DNA of 64,000 nt from Alphaproteobacteria bacterium RIFCSPHIGHO2_01_FULL_41_14. GTDB taxonomy: Bacteria; Pseudomonadota; Alphaproteobacteria; UBA7879; UBA5542. Of the stretch, positions 17,189 through 25,147 are shown piece after piece; the stretch's first letter is position 1; each line of letters opens with the position of its first letter. Position numbers and translations under genes: made by a program. The notes under the pieces were generated by a model. It was given only the letters and a program-made list of their open reading frames with translations. It did not search any database and was not told the origin of the DNA. The stretch is taken from the NCBI GenBank assembly GCA_001767855.1, contig MEMF01000001.1:42249-106248 (forward strand), written 5' to 3'.

Positions 17189-18970
17189 CTATGACAGATC
17201 TTCAAGCTCGTCGATCCATCGAGACACAAGATTCAGTCCCTGATCCCAAAAGTTCGCCTTTGAAGCGTCAAGGCCAAAGGGTTCCAAAAGCTTTGTATGA
17301 TGAAGGGTGCCGCCTGCTTGTAACATCTGGATGTATTTTTTTTGGAAATCAGGAAACTTATTTTCATAGGTCATATAGAGGGAATTGACTAAGCAATTTC
17401 CGAACGCATATGCATATACATAAAAGGGGACATGGAACAAGTGGGAAATATAAGCCCAATAATAGGCATAATTGTCTTTTAGAATGACGGAGGGGCCGAG
17501 ACTATCTTGTTGGGTTTTCATCCAGAGGGCGTTGATTTCTTCCAGGGTGAGTTCTTTCTCGCGACGACGATCATGAAATTCATGTTCGAACTGAGAAAAG
17601 GAAATCTGACGCACGAGGGTGTTGAGGGCGTCACTTGTCTTTCCCGCCAACAGGATTTTCTTCTCTTCCTTATTGGGGGTTTGGTCTAACAAGGATTGGA
17701 AGGTTAACATTTCTCCAAAGATGCTCGCCGTTTCAGCAAGCGTCAGCGGCGTGTCTGCCATCAAATAGCCTTGGCGGGATGCTAAAACTTGGTGAATGCC
17801 ATGCCCCAATTCATGAGCCAAGGTCATCACGTCCCAGATCTTTCCTTGATAGTTTTGTAGAATATAGGGGTGCAAGGAGGGGACAGCTGGATGAGAAAAG
17901 GCGCCGCTGTCTTTTCCAGGGCGCACGGCAGCATCAATCCAGTTTTTGTCAAAAAACTGACGCCCAATGGAGGCCATTTCAGGGGAGAATTTGTGATAGG
18001 CATCCAAAACAATTTCTTGGGCTTCATCCCACGAATATTTTTTTTGCGTATCTTTCGGCAAGGGTGCACTGCGATCCCAATAATTTAGTTTATCTTTTCC
18101 TAACCATTTGGCTTTTAACTTGAAATATCGATGGCTGAGATCGGGATATTTTTTTTGTACGCTCTGGATGAGGGCAGAAACCACCTCGTCTTCCACATGG
18201 TTGCCCAAGTTACGAGATGACACAGGCTTGTCATAGTGACGCCACCTGTCTTCGATTTGTTTTTCCTTAGACACGGTATTCAAAATGAGGGCACATACCG
18301 GGGCCGCTTCTTTCAGCGTTGCGCCAAAAGCTTCGGCTGCTTTTTGACGCAGAGATTCATCAGGGGACGTAAAAAAGTTCGTTATTTCAACAAAGGATAA
18401 ATCTTTTCCATCCAAGGGAAATCTCATCTTCGAGAACGTTTCATCATAAAGACGGAGCCAGTTGTTACAGGCGGGGACACTCAATTCATGAAAGACTGTT
18501 TCCAGATCCTTCGTGAGTTGATGGTCCTTAAAGATGCGGACTTGCTCGATCCAAGGTTTATAATGGGAGAGTGCTGGGCATTGCTCAAACTGCTTTTTCA
18601 ACGTATCTGTTGGAATTTGATTGAGCTCTAAGGAATAAAAAATAAGGTGGGTGGAAAGTTCTGTCGTTTCTTCTTGGATGTTTTGATAGAACGAGGTTGC
18701 TTCTTTATCCGTCATGTCTTGGGCGAAGAAGAGAACAGAAAAACAGGCAACGCGGCCAATTCTTTCAGACAAATCTTCGTATTCTTTAATAGAGGCTGCC
18801 AAAGCCGCTGCTGAAAGATCGGCCACTTCCCCCTCGTATTTTTTGACAAAACTTTGGATGTCTTTAGCGAGAGCAGAGAGATCTCTTCGGATCGCTGGGT
18901 CTTTTAACCCCTGATAAAGGTCATCTAAATTCCATGTGGGTGCTTTTACCTTTAGCTTGCCTTTTTCCAT
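17189..18970 (-). CDS. pepF: Oligoendopeptidase F (M3 family)
   Basis: A 593-residue cytoplasmic zinc peptidase that degrades short peptides. The zinc site HELGH is at 386-390 with the third ligand Glu413 in LAETASIFGE, and the N-terminal helical domain of PepF is complete. It may help an amino-acid-importing intracellular bacterium recycle peptides (inference). It diverges from tadA with only 16 bases between the start codons, so each promoter must overlap the neighbour's coding sequence or lie further upstream. It ends 17 bases before the ABC1 kinase gene on the same strand. Confidence 0.94.
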   Translation of the reverse strand: MEKGKLKVKAPTWNLDDLYQGLKDPAIRRDLSALAKDIQSFVKKYEGEVADLSAAALAASIKEYEDLSERIGRVACFSVLFFAQDMTDKEATSFYQNIQEETTELSTHLIFYSLELNQIPTDTLKKQFEQCPALSHYKPWIEQVRIFKDHQLTKDLETVFHELSVPACNNWLRLYDETFSKMRFPLDGKDLSFVEITNFFTSPDESLRQKAAEAFGATLKEAAPVCALILNTVSKEKQIEDRWRHYDKPVSSRNLGNHVEDEVVSALIQSVQKKYPDLSHRYFKLKAKWLGKDKLNYWDRSAPLPKDTQKKYSWDEAQEIVLDAYHKFSPEMASIGRQFFDKNWIDAAVRPGKDSGAFSHPAVPSLHPYILQNYQGKIWDVMTLAHELGHGIHQVLASRQGYLMADTPLTLAETASIFGEMLTFQSLLDQTPNKEEKKILLAGKTSDALNTLVRQISFSQFEHEFHDRRREKELTLEEINALWMKTQQDSLGPSVILKDNYAYYWAYISHLFHVPFYVYAYAFGNCLVNSLYMTYENKFPDFQKKYIQMLQAGGTLHHTKLLEPFGLDASKANFWDQGLNLVSRWIDELEDLS

Positions 18971-18986
18971 AATTCCACCTAGCTTT

Positions 18987-19460
18987 ATGAGTATGATTCA
19001 CAATACCTATATGAAGCGCGCTTTACAAGAAGCAAAATCAGCGGCCAGCCGAGGAGAAGTTCCGGTGGGAGCCGTGATTGTTTGTGGGAACGAGATTTTA
19101 TCGACGCAATCAAATCGGGTGATTGAGTCCAAAGATCCAACGGCCCATGCCGAGCTTCTGGTGATTCGAGAGGCGTGTCAAAAAATAGGGAATGAACGTC
19201 TGACAGACTGTGATTTGTATGTGACGTTGGAACCGTGCGCCATGTGTGCCACGGCCATCTCTTTGGCGCGTATTAAAACGCTTTACTATGGAGCTTTAGA
19301 CTCCAAAGGGGGCGGCGTGAGACAGGGGGCAAAGGTTTATACGCATGCCACGTGTCACCACCGCCCCGAAATTGTTGCGGGTCTTTTACAAGATGAGAGC
19401 AGTCTTGTTTTGCAGTCCTTTTTCCAGGCTTTGCGTCAGGCAAAAAAACGGGGAGAATGA
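18987..19460 (+). CDS. tadA: tRNA-specific adenosine deaminase
   Basis: A 157-residue deaminase that makes inosine at the wobble position of tRNA-Arg(ACG). Zinc ligands and the proton shuttle are seen: HAE at 54-56 and PCAMC at 83-87. The ATG at 18987 (protein starting MSMIHNTYMKRAL) is chosen because the longer frame would run into pepF; an ATG at 18993 is also possible. Its stop is four bases from truA, so the two tRNA-modification genes are co-transcribed. Confidence 0.93.
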   Translation: MSMIHNTYMKRALQEAKSAASRGEVPVGAVIVCGNEILSTQSNRVIESKDPTAHAELLVIREACQKIGNERLTDCDLYVTLEPCAMCATAISLARIKTLYYGALDSKGGGVRQGAKVYTHATCHHRPEIVAGLLQDESSLVLQSFFQALRQAKKRGE

Positions 19461-19463
19461 GGC

Positions 19464-20207
19464 ATGACAAGACGGATTAAACTGACCATAGAATATGAGG
19501 GGACGGGGTACGCCGGGTGGCAACGCCAAGACAATGCCCCCACCATTCAGGAAGAGATAGAAAAAGCAATTCTTCAATTCTCCCAATTACCAGAAGTGAC
19601 CTTACACGGGGCAGGGAGGACAGATGCGGGCGTTCATGCCTTGGGCCAAGTGGCGCATGTGGATTTGCCCGAGAGATTTGAGAGAGAAACGGTGATGCGG
19701 GCAATCAATCATTACCTTCAGGAGAAAAGAATTACCATTTTGGCGGCAGAACTTGTCTCAGAAGATTTTCATGCGCGCTTTTCGGCTAAGAAAAGAAAAT
19801 ATGTGTATCGGATTTTGAATCGGCGCCCCAAACCGGCGCTCGAAGAAAATAGAGTGTGGCATGTCCCCGTTAAATTAGACATCAAAAAGATGCAGCAGGC
19901 GGCGGATCTTTTGGGGGGGAAACACGACTTTACGTCTTTTCGCACGATTCATTGTCAATCAAAAAACCCGGTTAAAACCCTAGAGTCTTTTCAAATCATT
20001 CAAAAAGAAGATATTTTGGAATGCTGGGTGGAAGCACCGTCATTTTTGCATCATCAAGTGCGCAATATGGTAGGGACCTTGGTTGAAATAGGCAAAGGGA
20101 GATGGGAGCCAGTTTATATCAAGGCAATTTTGAAGGGTAAAGATCGGTCGGCGGCAGGCCCCACGGCTCCTCCAGAGGGGCTTTATTTTATGGCAGTCAC
20201 TTATTAA
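19464..20207 (+). CDS. truA: tRNA pseudouridine(38-40) synthase
   Basis: A 247-residue enzyme that isomerises uridines 38-40 of the anticodon arm. The catalytic Asp54 sits in GAGRTDAGVHALGQ; the C-terminal half has FLHHQVRNMVGTLVEIGKG and the end motif TAPPEGLYFMAVTY, all standard for TruA. It is preceded closely by tadA and ends in front of a hairpin plus T-run. Confidence 0.97.
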   Translation: MTRRIKLTIEYEGTGYAGWQRQDNAPTIQEEIEKAILQFSQLPEVTLHGAGRTDAGVHALGQVAHVDLPERFERETVMRAINHYLQEKRITILAAELVSEDFHARFSAKKRKYVYRILNRRPKPALEENRVWHVPVKLDIKKMQQAADLLGGKHDFTSFRTIHCQSKNPVKTLESFQIIQKEDILECWVEAPSFLHHQVRNMVGTLVEIGKGRWEPVYIKAILKGKDRSAAGPTAPPEGLYFMAVTY

Positions 20208-20210
20208 TAA

Positions 20211-20243
20211 AAAAACCCGAGAAAAAAATCCCGGGCTTTTTTG
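20211..20243. terminator. Terminator between convergent truA and tlc
   Basis: An A-run, CCCG (20216-20219), an A-rich loop, CGGG (20232-20235) and a T-run to 20242. The A-run/T-run on both sides makes it usable in both directions. It starts four bases after the truA stop and ends about 20 bases before the tlc stop. Confidence 0.65.
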
Positions 20244-20262
20244 AAAAACTTATCCTAGAGTT

Positions 20263-21807
20263 TTAGCCTTGTCCATGTGTTAAAGCTTTAAACTTCTTGC
20301 TGAGACCAAACACAGACAAGATCCAGAAGAACACGACGATGATCAAGATCGGGGCAATGATATGAACTAGCTGGTACAAAGCGCTCCCCGCAAAGGCGGT
20401 GAGCAACCCAATCTGAATGTAGGCGCCTCCAGATTTTCCGCCGCGTCCACCGATCACATCAACGGCCGCTTTTCCTTTGGTCTTTAATTCAGGATCAAGA
20501 GGAATGTAAGCCATCTCTTTGGTTGGATCAAACAGCGAGTACTTTACGGCTTTTCCAAAGGCGTTCACGCCCAGACCTAAGAACACGGCAAAAACAACCA
20601 GTTCTTTGTTCATCATGCCTTGAGCAATGGCTTCCGCAATTTTCATGCCTTCGGGCGTCATAGTGTTGTTATAGAAAATAACGCCGAAGAAAATCAAAAT
20701 GCCAACCAACAAGACAACGGGTGTAATGAGGGCGGCGGTTCTCCAAGAGAAACGACGAAGGATATTACTGCCAACAAGCATCAAGGTGATGGCAATAAGG
20801 CCAGTTACAGTGGAAAGTACGCCCATCGTCGCGTTATAGTCATTCTCATTTGGGAAAGCGATCTTGATTTGTCCCTTCCATACCCCTTCAAAAATATTGA
20901 TGGAGACACCATACGCCAGAACGAGCATGGCGATCAGCCCCAAATAAGGAGACGTGGCAATGACCTTCAAGCTTTGCATAACGGAAAGTTTTTCTTTTTT
21001 CTTCTTTCCTTCCCCCATGGCTTCTGGGTCATAGTAACGCTTGTCTGTGAGAACAGCTCTGTTCATCCAGTAGAAAGTGGCCAGAAAGATACTACCAAGG
21101 AATACGACAAGCCCCATTAAGTACTTTAAGCTTAATCCCCAGGCTTCTGTTTTGGAAAGCCCCATGGTGGTGGTGACTTGGGATAAGTAGTACACAGCCG
21201 GTCCTGATAAGAGCAACCCAAAATTTCCTAAAAATCCAAACATTCCATAGAAACGTTTTGCTTGAATCACTGGTGTAATAGCGTTCGCAAACTGCCAGAA
21301 TAAGAGAGACAAGATAGCGCTTCCCCAAAGTTCGGAGAGAATATAGAATACACTGTACGTCCAGTTTCCAATGATGGGGATAATCCAGTGAAGGGTTGGA
21401 TACGCCGCTTGATACTGCGCAATCGTTTCGGGTGTCATATGTATCACGTCTTTCAACGGATAAATAATGTACCCAAAACAACCAAAAAAGGCTAAGAAAG
21501 GGACAGCTGTGATGTAAAACAAACCTTCTCTTTTGAAAATGTTAGCTGCTTTTGTGTACATGATCATGAAGAGGATGGCAGATCCCGTCACGCCTATTCC
21601 TTTTAGAAAGGCTAAGCTCTCGGCGCCTGATCCGGGAGCCGTCACAACGAGGGCATCTTTTGTGTCGCGAAGAACGGTATAAATGGCCAACACACAAAAC
21701 ATAATGAGACCCATGGGCAAGAACTTTTTCAATTCATGATCATGAATCGGCCAAAGAATAGAACGCCACCCTGTAAACTCTGCTTTTTCTAAACGTTTTT
21801 CAGACAT
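20263..21807 (-). CDS. tlcA: ATP/ADP translocase (Tlc/NTT family)
   Basis: A 514-residue inner-membrane nucleotide antiporter with about 11-12 transmembrane segments. The N-terminal block W-x-x-I-L-W-P-I-x-x-x-E-x-x-K-F-L-P-M and YTVLRDTKDALVVTAPGSGAE are diagnostic of the bacterial/plastid family found in Rickettsiales, Chlamydiae and Holosporales. Later blocks include FYGMFGFLGNFGLL and KEMAYIPLDPELKTKGKAAVD. Known members exchange host ATP for ADP, or import other nucleotides; one sequence alone does not decide between these. It is the strongest evidence in the window for an intracellular lifestyle. It is transcribed alone, after a terminator-like hairpin that ends the popZ unit. Confidence 0.96.
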   Translation of the reverse strand: MSEKRLEKAEFTGWRSILWPIHDHELKKFLPMGLIMFCVLAIYTVLRDTKDALVVTAPGSGAESLAFLKGIGVTGSAILFMIMYTKAANIFKREGLFYITAVPFLAFFGCFGYIIYPLKDVIHMTPETIAQYQAAYPTLHWIIPIIGNWTYSVFYILSELWGSAILSLLFWQFANAITPVIQAKRFYGMFGFLGNFGLLLSGPAVYYLSQVTTTMGLSKTEAWGLSLKYLMGLVVFLGSIFLATFYWMNRAVLTDKRYYDPEAMGEGKKKKEKLSVMQSLKVIATSPYLGLIAMLVLAYGVSINIFEGVWKGQIKIAFPNENDYNATMGVLSTVTGLIAITLMLVGSNILRRFSWRTAALITPVVLLVGILIFFGVIFYNNTMTPEGMKIAEAIAQGMMNKELVVFAVFLGLGVNAFGKAVKYSLFDPTKEMAYIPLDPELKTKGKAAVDVIGGRGGKSGGAYIQIGLLTAFAGSALYQLVHIIAPILIIVVFFWILSVFGLSKKFKALTHGQG

Positions 21808-21832
21808 GATAAACCTTATATTAAATTAAACC

Positions 21833-21864
21833 AAAAATGGACTGAAGCCACGATGAGCCAGTCC
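21833..21864 (-). terminator. Hairpin with T-run after popZ, ahead of tlc
   Basis: On the minus strand GGACTG (from 21864) and CAGTCC (ending 21839) can form a 6-base stem with a 14-base loop, followed by ATTTTTGG. It sits about 45 bases after the popZ stop and 26 bases before the tlc start. It may end the tolC-popZ transcript or act as an attenuator-like element in the tlc leader. Confidence 0.4.
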
Positions 21865-21910
21865 CTAAAAACTCTTGGCATAGATTCATGAGAAAGTCAA
21901 ATTAAAGGAA

Positions 21911-22333
21911 CTATCTGATTGATTTGGAATAGGGATCCAATAATTTTTTGAATTCTTCCTTAACCGCTTTCTCCACCATGTTTGGCAAGTTCTTGGCGAG
22001 CCAATCTTGCAGGAGGGGGGCGAGGGAAGAGGCCACCAAGTTTTCCAAGACCGGGCTTTTTCCTTCCAATTTTTGGGAAGAAGGGGAGAGAGGTTCTTTC
22101 CGCTGCTTGTCAGATGAGGTCTCTTTCTGTTCCGCTTGGGGTGTAGTTATTTTCTTTGTCAGAACAAGGACATTGTCCTCTCGTTTTTCTGTTTCAGGGA
22201 GAGGGCGATGGGGGGATGGCTGAAGGGGAACATTCTGATTCTGGGCGGGATCCATTATTTGCCGAATGGAGGCCAAAATTTCTTCCATAGTTTCTTCTGC
22301 GTGGTCTGAAGGGAGGTTTGATTTCATGGTCAT
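21911..22333 (-). CDS. popZ: PopZ-like polar organising protein (DUF2497)
   Basis: About 140 residues. The N-terminal helix EETMEEILASIRQIMDP is the PopZ/DUF2497 signature, followed by a Pro/Glu/Ser/Lys-rich disordered middle and a C-terminal helical region (LLQDWLAKNLPNMVEKAVKEEFKKLL) that mediates self-assembly in the family. PopZ forms a polar scaffold that anchors the chromosome origin in alphaproteobacteria. The ATG at 22333 is used; TTG 22342 and ATG 22327 are other options. It follows tolC, as in many alphaproteobacterial genomes. Confidence 0.85.
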   Translation of the reverse strand: MTMKSNLPSDHAEETMEEILASIRQIMDPAQNQNVPLQPSPHRPLPETEKREDNVLVLTKKITTPQAEQKETSSDKQRKEPLSPSSQKLEGKSPVLENLVASSLAPLLQDWLAKNLPNMVEKAVKEEFKKLLDPYSKSIR

Positions 22334-22350
22334 TATTTCCAAATCTTTGT

Positions 22351-24474
22351 TTATTGGGTTGCTTCTGCTTCCTTCATAAGGTCAGTTGAGAATTCTTGGG
22401 CGGCAATGCGCTTATCTGCCGCTCCAATACCCACACCCCAGAAGGACATCTGGTCATATTCTTCTTTCGCCTTATAGATATCCACATTCAATTCTAAGGT
22501 TTGTGCATCCAGGCGCCCGATGGTTGCCAAAATCTGGTACGCATTCAAGATCACCGCTTGTTCTGCATTGACGAGTTCAACTTGGGCGGTCAGAAGCTCT
22601 TGTTCGGCGGTTAAGACTTCAAGCGTCGTTTTGTCTCCTGCCAAAAACATTTCGGTGGAGGTTTCAACAGCAATTTGTGCCGCATTTATTTGAGATTTGA
22701 GTTGGGTGATTTGCGCGCGTGCGGCTTCTAAGGAATCCCAATATTTGCTTACGAGTTCGATCACACTCCGGCGTCCATAAATCGCTGTTAATCTTTTTTG
22801 CGCCGCCACATACTTTTGCTGGCGAACATTAGATTGAGTGGATGCTCTGAAATCAAGAGGAATGGTTAAAGTAGCAGCTGCTTGTGCTTGGTTTTGACGT
22901 GAACCCCCATACCCCTGAAAGTATGAAGCGCTATTCCAATTCTCTGTTAATGTCCGACTCACCCCAGCACTGACGTCAAAAGACGGAAGAAGTCCTCCAA
23001 AGGTTTTATCTATGTCAGCTTTCGCCGCGTCAGCAATGGCTTCTTGTTTGTGAATTTCCGGGCTTAATTTAAGGGCGATCTGAACAGCTTCTGCTTTTGA
23101 AGCGGGGAGAAGCTCAGAGGGGTCTGTTGGTTTTTTGAGAGATTTTTCAATGGTAATGCCGGTTATCTTTACAAAATTAGCTTTTGCAATTTCTACCTCT
23201 GCGAGGGCCGAGATGACCTCGGCTTTTGCTTTATCTAATTTTGCTTGCGTTGCTGCCACGTCGTAACGCGTTAGTTCCCCAAACTCGTATCGGTTCTGAG
23301 CGACTTCAAGTTGGCGTTCCAGAAGAGCTTGGTTGGATTTTCTGAGGCGGAATACTTCTTGCTTCGAAGAGAGCGCAATAAAGCTTTGAATGGCGGAAAG
23401 GAGAGTGTCTCTGAGGGTCACGATATAGGCGGCAAGGGTTGCGTCGACGGTTTTCTCTTGAGCTAGAATATTGGCGGTTGTGGATCCGCCGCTATAAAGA
23501 TTTTGCTGAAGGGTAAGGCCTCCTTGAGTGGTATCCGTTCTGAAGTTATTCTGGGTATCAGATCTTGCGCCTGAGCTTAAAACGCTACGACTATTAACAG
23601 TATCCCCCCCCTGTGTGGTGTATCCAACATTGGCCGAAGCTGTGGGAAGCCATCCAGTTCTCTTTGCGCTAGAGAGAGCCATTTGAGCCGCCTTTACTTC
23701 GTACTCTGCCGTCAAGAGCGGACTTTGCGCATAAGCGCCCTCCATCGCGTCTTTTAGAGTCAAGAAGTCTTGGTCTGTTTTAGCGGCTTCCACTTCTTCT
23801 GAAGCTGCAGAAACAGCATCAGAATCAGGGACGATCGCTTGTGCCGGGGTTTTCTCTGTCACAAGAGTCACCGTCTCTTTATTAAGAACAGTATCTGCCT
23901 TAGAAATTTGTTCCTGAGTTTCAGACAGGGGGTTAAGCTGATCCTGAGATGTTTCCGTTTCTGGGGTGGGAGACGGGATCGGCATATTTTCGATGGGGGC
24001 TTCGATGTCCGCTATCGATTCAAGAAGGGGGTCTTGTTGGGACGGGTTCGGTACCCCTTCTTCACTGGGAATATCTTCACTGGGCGTGGCTATCTCCTCC
24101 ACCGGAGCGGCAATGGGTTCCTCAACGGGAGGAGTCATCTCTTCCACTGGAGCAGCCATTTCTTCCACCGGAGCAGCAATGGGTTCCTCAACGGGAGAGG
24201 TTAACTCATCTATGGACGCATCCATAGGAGCCTTCTGGGATATTTTCTGAACAGAAGATGATTTTTTAGGTTTCTTTTTCTTGTTCTTGCGGTGAGACGC
24301 TTTGCGGGATATCTTCTTTTTTTTCGAGCTTCTTTTCGAGCTTTTCGGCTTTTTGGATTCTTGTATGTTTGTGATCTCGGGGGAGGACATATCTGTCGTT
24401 GAGAGAGATTCCATAGGTACAGAAAGTACACAGATTAAAAGAGATAGCCAAAAATACTTGAAAACTTGTATCAT
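22351..24474 (-). CDS. tolC: TolC-family outer membrane efflux protein with long N-terminal extension
   Basis: A 707-residue protein whose residues 238 to about 670 form a TolC outer-membrane channel: LTLKDAMEGAYAQSPLL at the first helix, the LYSGG turn, QNRYEFGELTRYDVAATQA, and the second repeat with FLAGDKTTLEVLTAEQELL. TolC works with inner-membrane pumps in drug efflux and type I secretion. A signal-like hydrophobic segment (about 7-20) is followed by an unusual 215-residue insert: a Lys/Ser-rich stretch (about 40-76) and five PVEE units spaced 7-8 residues apart (94-127) in a Pro/Glu/Ala region. Normal TolC begins its channel soon after the signal peptide. popZ follows in the same direction. 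Confidence 0.9.
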   Translation of the reverse strand: MIQVFKYFWLSLLICVLSVPMESLSTTDMSSPEITNIQESKKPKSSKRSSKKKKISRKASHRKNKKKKPKKSSSVQKISQKAPMDASIDELTSPVEEPIAAPVEEMAAPVEEMTPPVEEPIAAPVEEIATPSEDIPSEEGVPNPSQQDPLLESIADIEAPIENMPIPSPTPETETSQDQLNPLSETQEQISKADTVLNKETVTLVTEKTPAQAIVPDSDAVSAASEEVEAAKTDQDFLTLKDAMEGAYAQSPLLTAEYEVKAAQMALSSAKRTGWLPTASANVGYTTQGGDTVNSRSVLSSGARSDTQNNFRTDTTQGGLTLQQNLYSGGSTTANILAQEKTVDATLAAYIVTLRDTLLSAIQSFIALSSKQEVFRLRKSNQALLERQLEVAQNRYEFGELTRYDVAATQAKLDKAKAEVISALAEVEIAKANFVKITGITIEKSLKKPTDPSELLPASKAEAVQIALKLSPEIHKQEAIADAAKADIDKTFGGLLPSFDVSAGVSRTLTENWNSASYFQGYGGSRQNQAQAAATLTIPLDFRASTQSNVRQQKYVAAQKRLTAIYGRRSVIELVSKYWDSLEAARAQITQLKSQINAAQIAVETSTEMFLAGDKTTLEVLTAEQELLTAQVELVNAEQAVILNAYQILATIGRLDAQTLELNVDIYKAKEEYDQMSFWGVGIGAADKRIAAQEFSTDLMKEAEATQ

Positions 24475-24583
24475 TTATTTAATAGACCTTAAAAAACACA
24501 CCAATCATACATATCTTTTGTTTAGATGTGAAGATTTTAATAAACTTGAAAAATAAGAATGTCTACGATAAGAGATTAAAACG

Positions 24584-25147
24584 ATGTCAGTTCAAAAACA
24601 ACACCATAGTTTTTCTTATTACAAATCCTCAAGTGAATCTTGCGCGACGTGTGTCGTGTCTGGATGTAAGAGGTTGGGAGCGCACACAGTCCTTCTTGAT
24701 CCTCGAAATCCCAAAGAGAGGGTTCATATGTGTTTAGGTCATGCCAAAGAGCATAACAAAGCCATCGACTATTTTAAAAATATGGGGACCAAAGAAATTG
24801 AGGCAGAAGTAAAAGCTGACACAATCTGGCGGCTGCCCACCTGGCCGCTTAGAGGTGATTACAGAAGATGTTTTGTGGAGAAGAACGTTTTCAATTTATT
24901 TGATGAGCATTCCCCTTATGTGCGCCAAAAAGAAACAGTTCCTTTTTTCCCCCAAGAGGTAGAGAAAGCAGCGAAAACCATGGGGGTGGGTCTGCCCATT
25001 CTGTTGCCTGAGCTTAAAAAAGTTTACAAAACAAAAGTGAAACAGTTCCATCCAGATTTGAATCGAGATAAAAAAGGGGCAGAAGAAGAGTTAAAAAAGA
25101 TTACCATTGCGTATAAAACGCTTTCCAACTATCTGATGGATGCTTAA
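24584..25147 (+). CDS. J-domain protein with N-terminal cysteine motif
   Basis: A 187-residue protein with a C-terminal J domain (about 130-187) carrying the HPD tripeptide at 156-158 in KQFHPDLNRDKKGAE. J domains stimulate Hsp70/DnaK. The N-terminal 100 residues are not a known DnaJ module: cysteines at 20, 23, 28 and 50 plus His53 could bind a metal, and WRLPTWPLRGDYRRCF lies between. Small J proteins with this arrangement occur in other alphaproteobacteria as DnaJ-like genes of unknown client. It diverges from tolC and its end overlaps the next gene by eight bases. Confidence 0.75.
   Translation: MSVQKQHHSFSYYKSSSESCATCVVSGCKRLGAHTVLLDPRNPKERVHMCLGHAKEHNKAIDYFKNMGTKEIEAEVKADTIWRLPTWPLRGDYRRCFVEKNVFNLFDEHSPYVRQKETVPFFPQEVEKAAKTMGVGLPILLPELKKVYKTKVKQFHPDLNRDKKGAEEELKKITIAYKTLSNYLMDA

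Noticed and set aside
23839-24250. Several plus-strand frames of 90-120 codons with repeated Gly/Ser or Trp/Pro/Gln units
   Set aside because: They are antisense reads of the PVEE repeat region of tolC.
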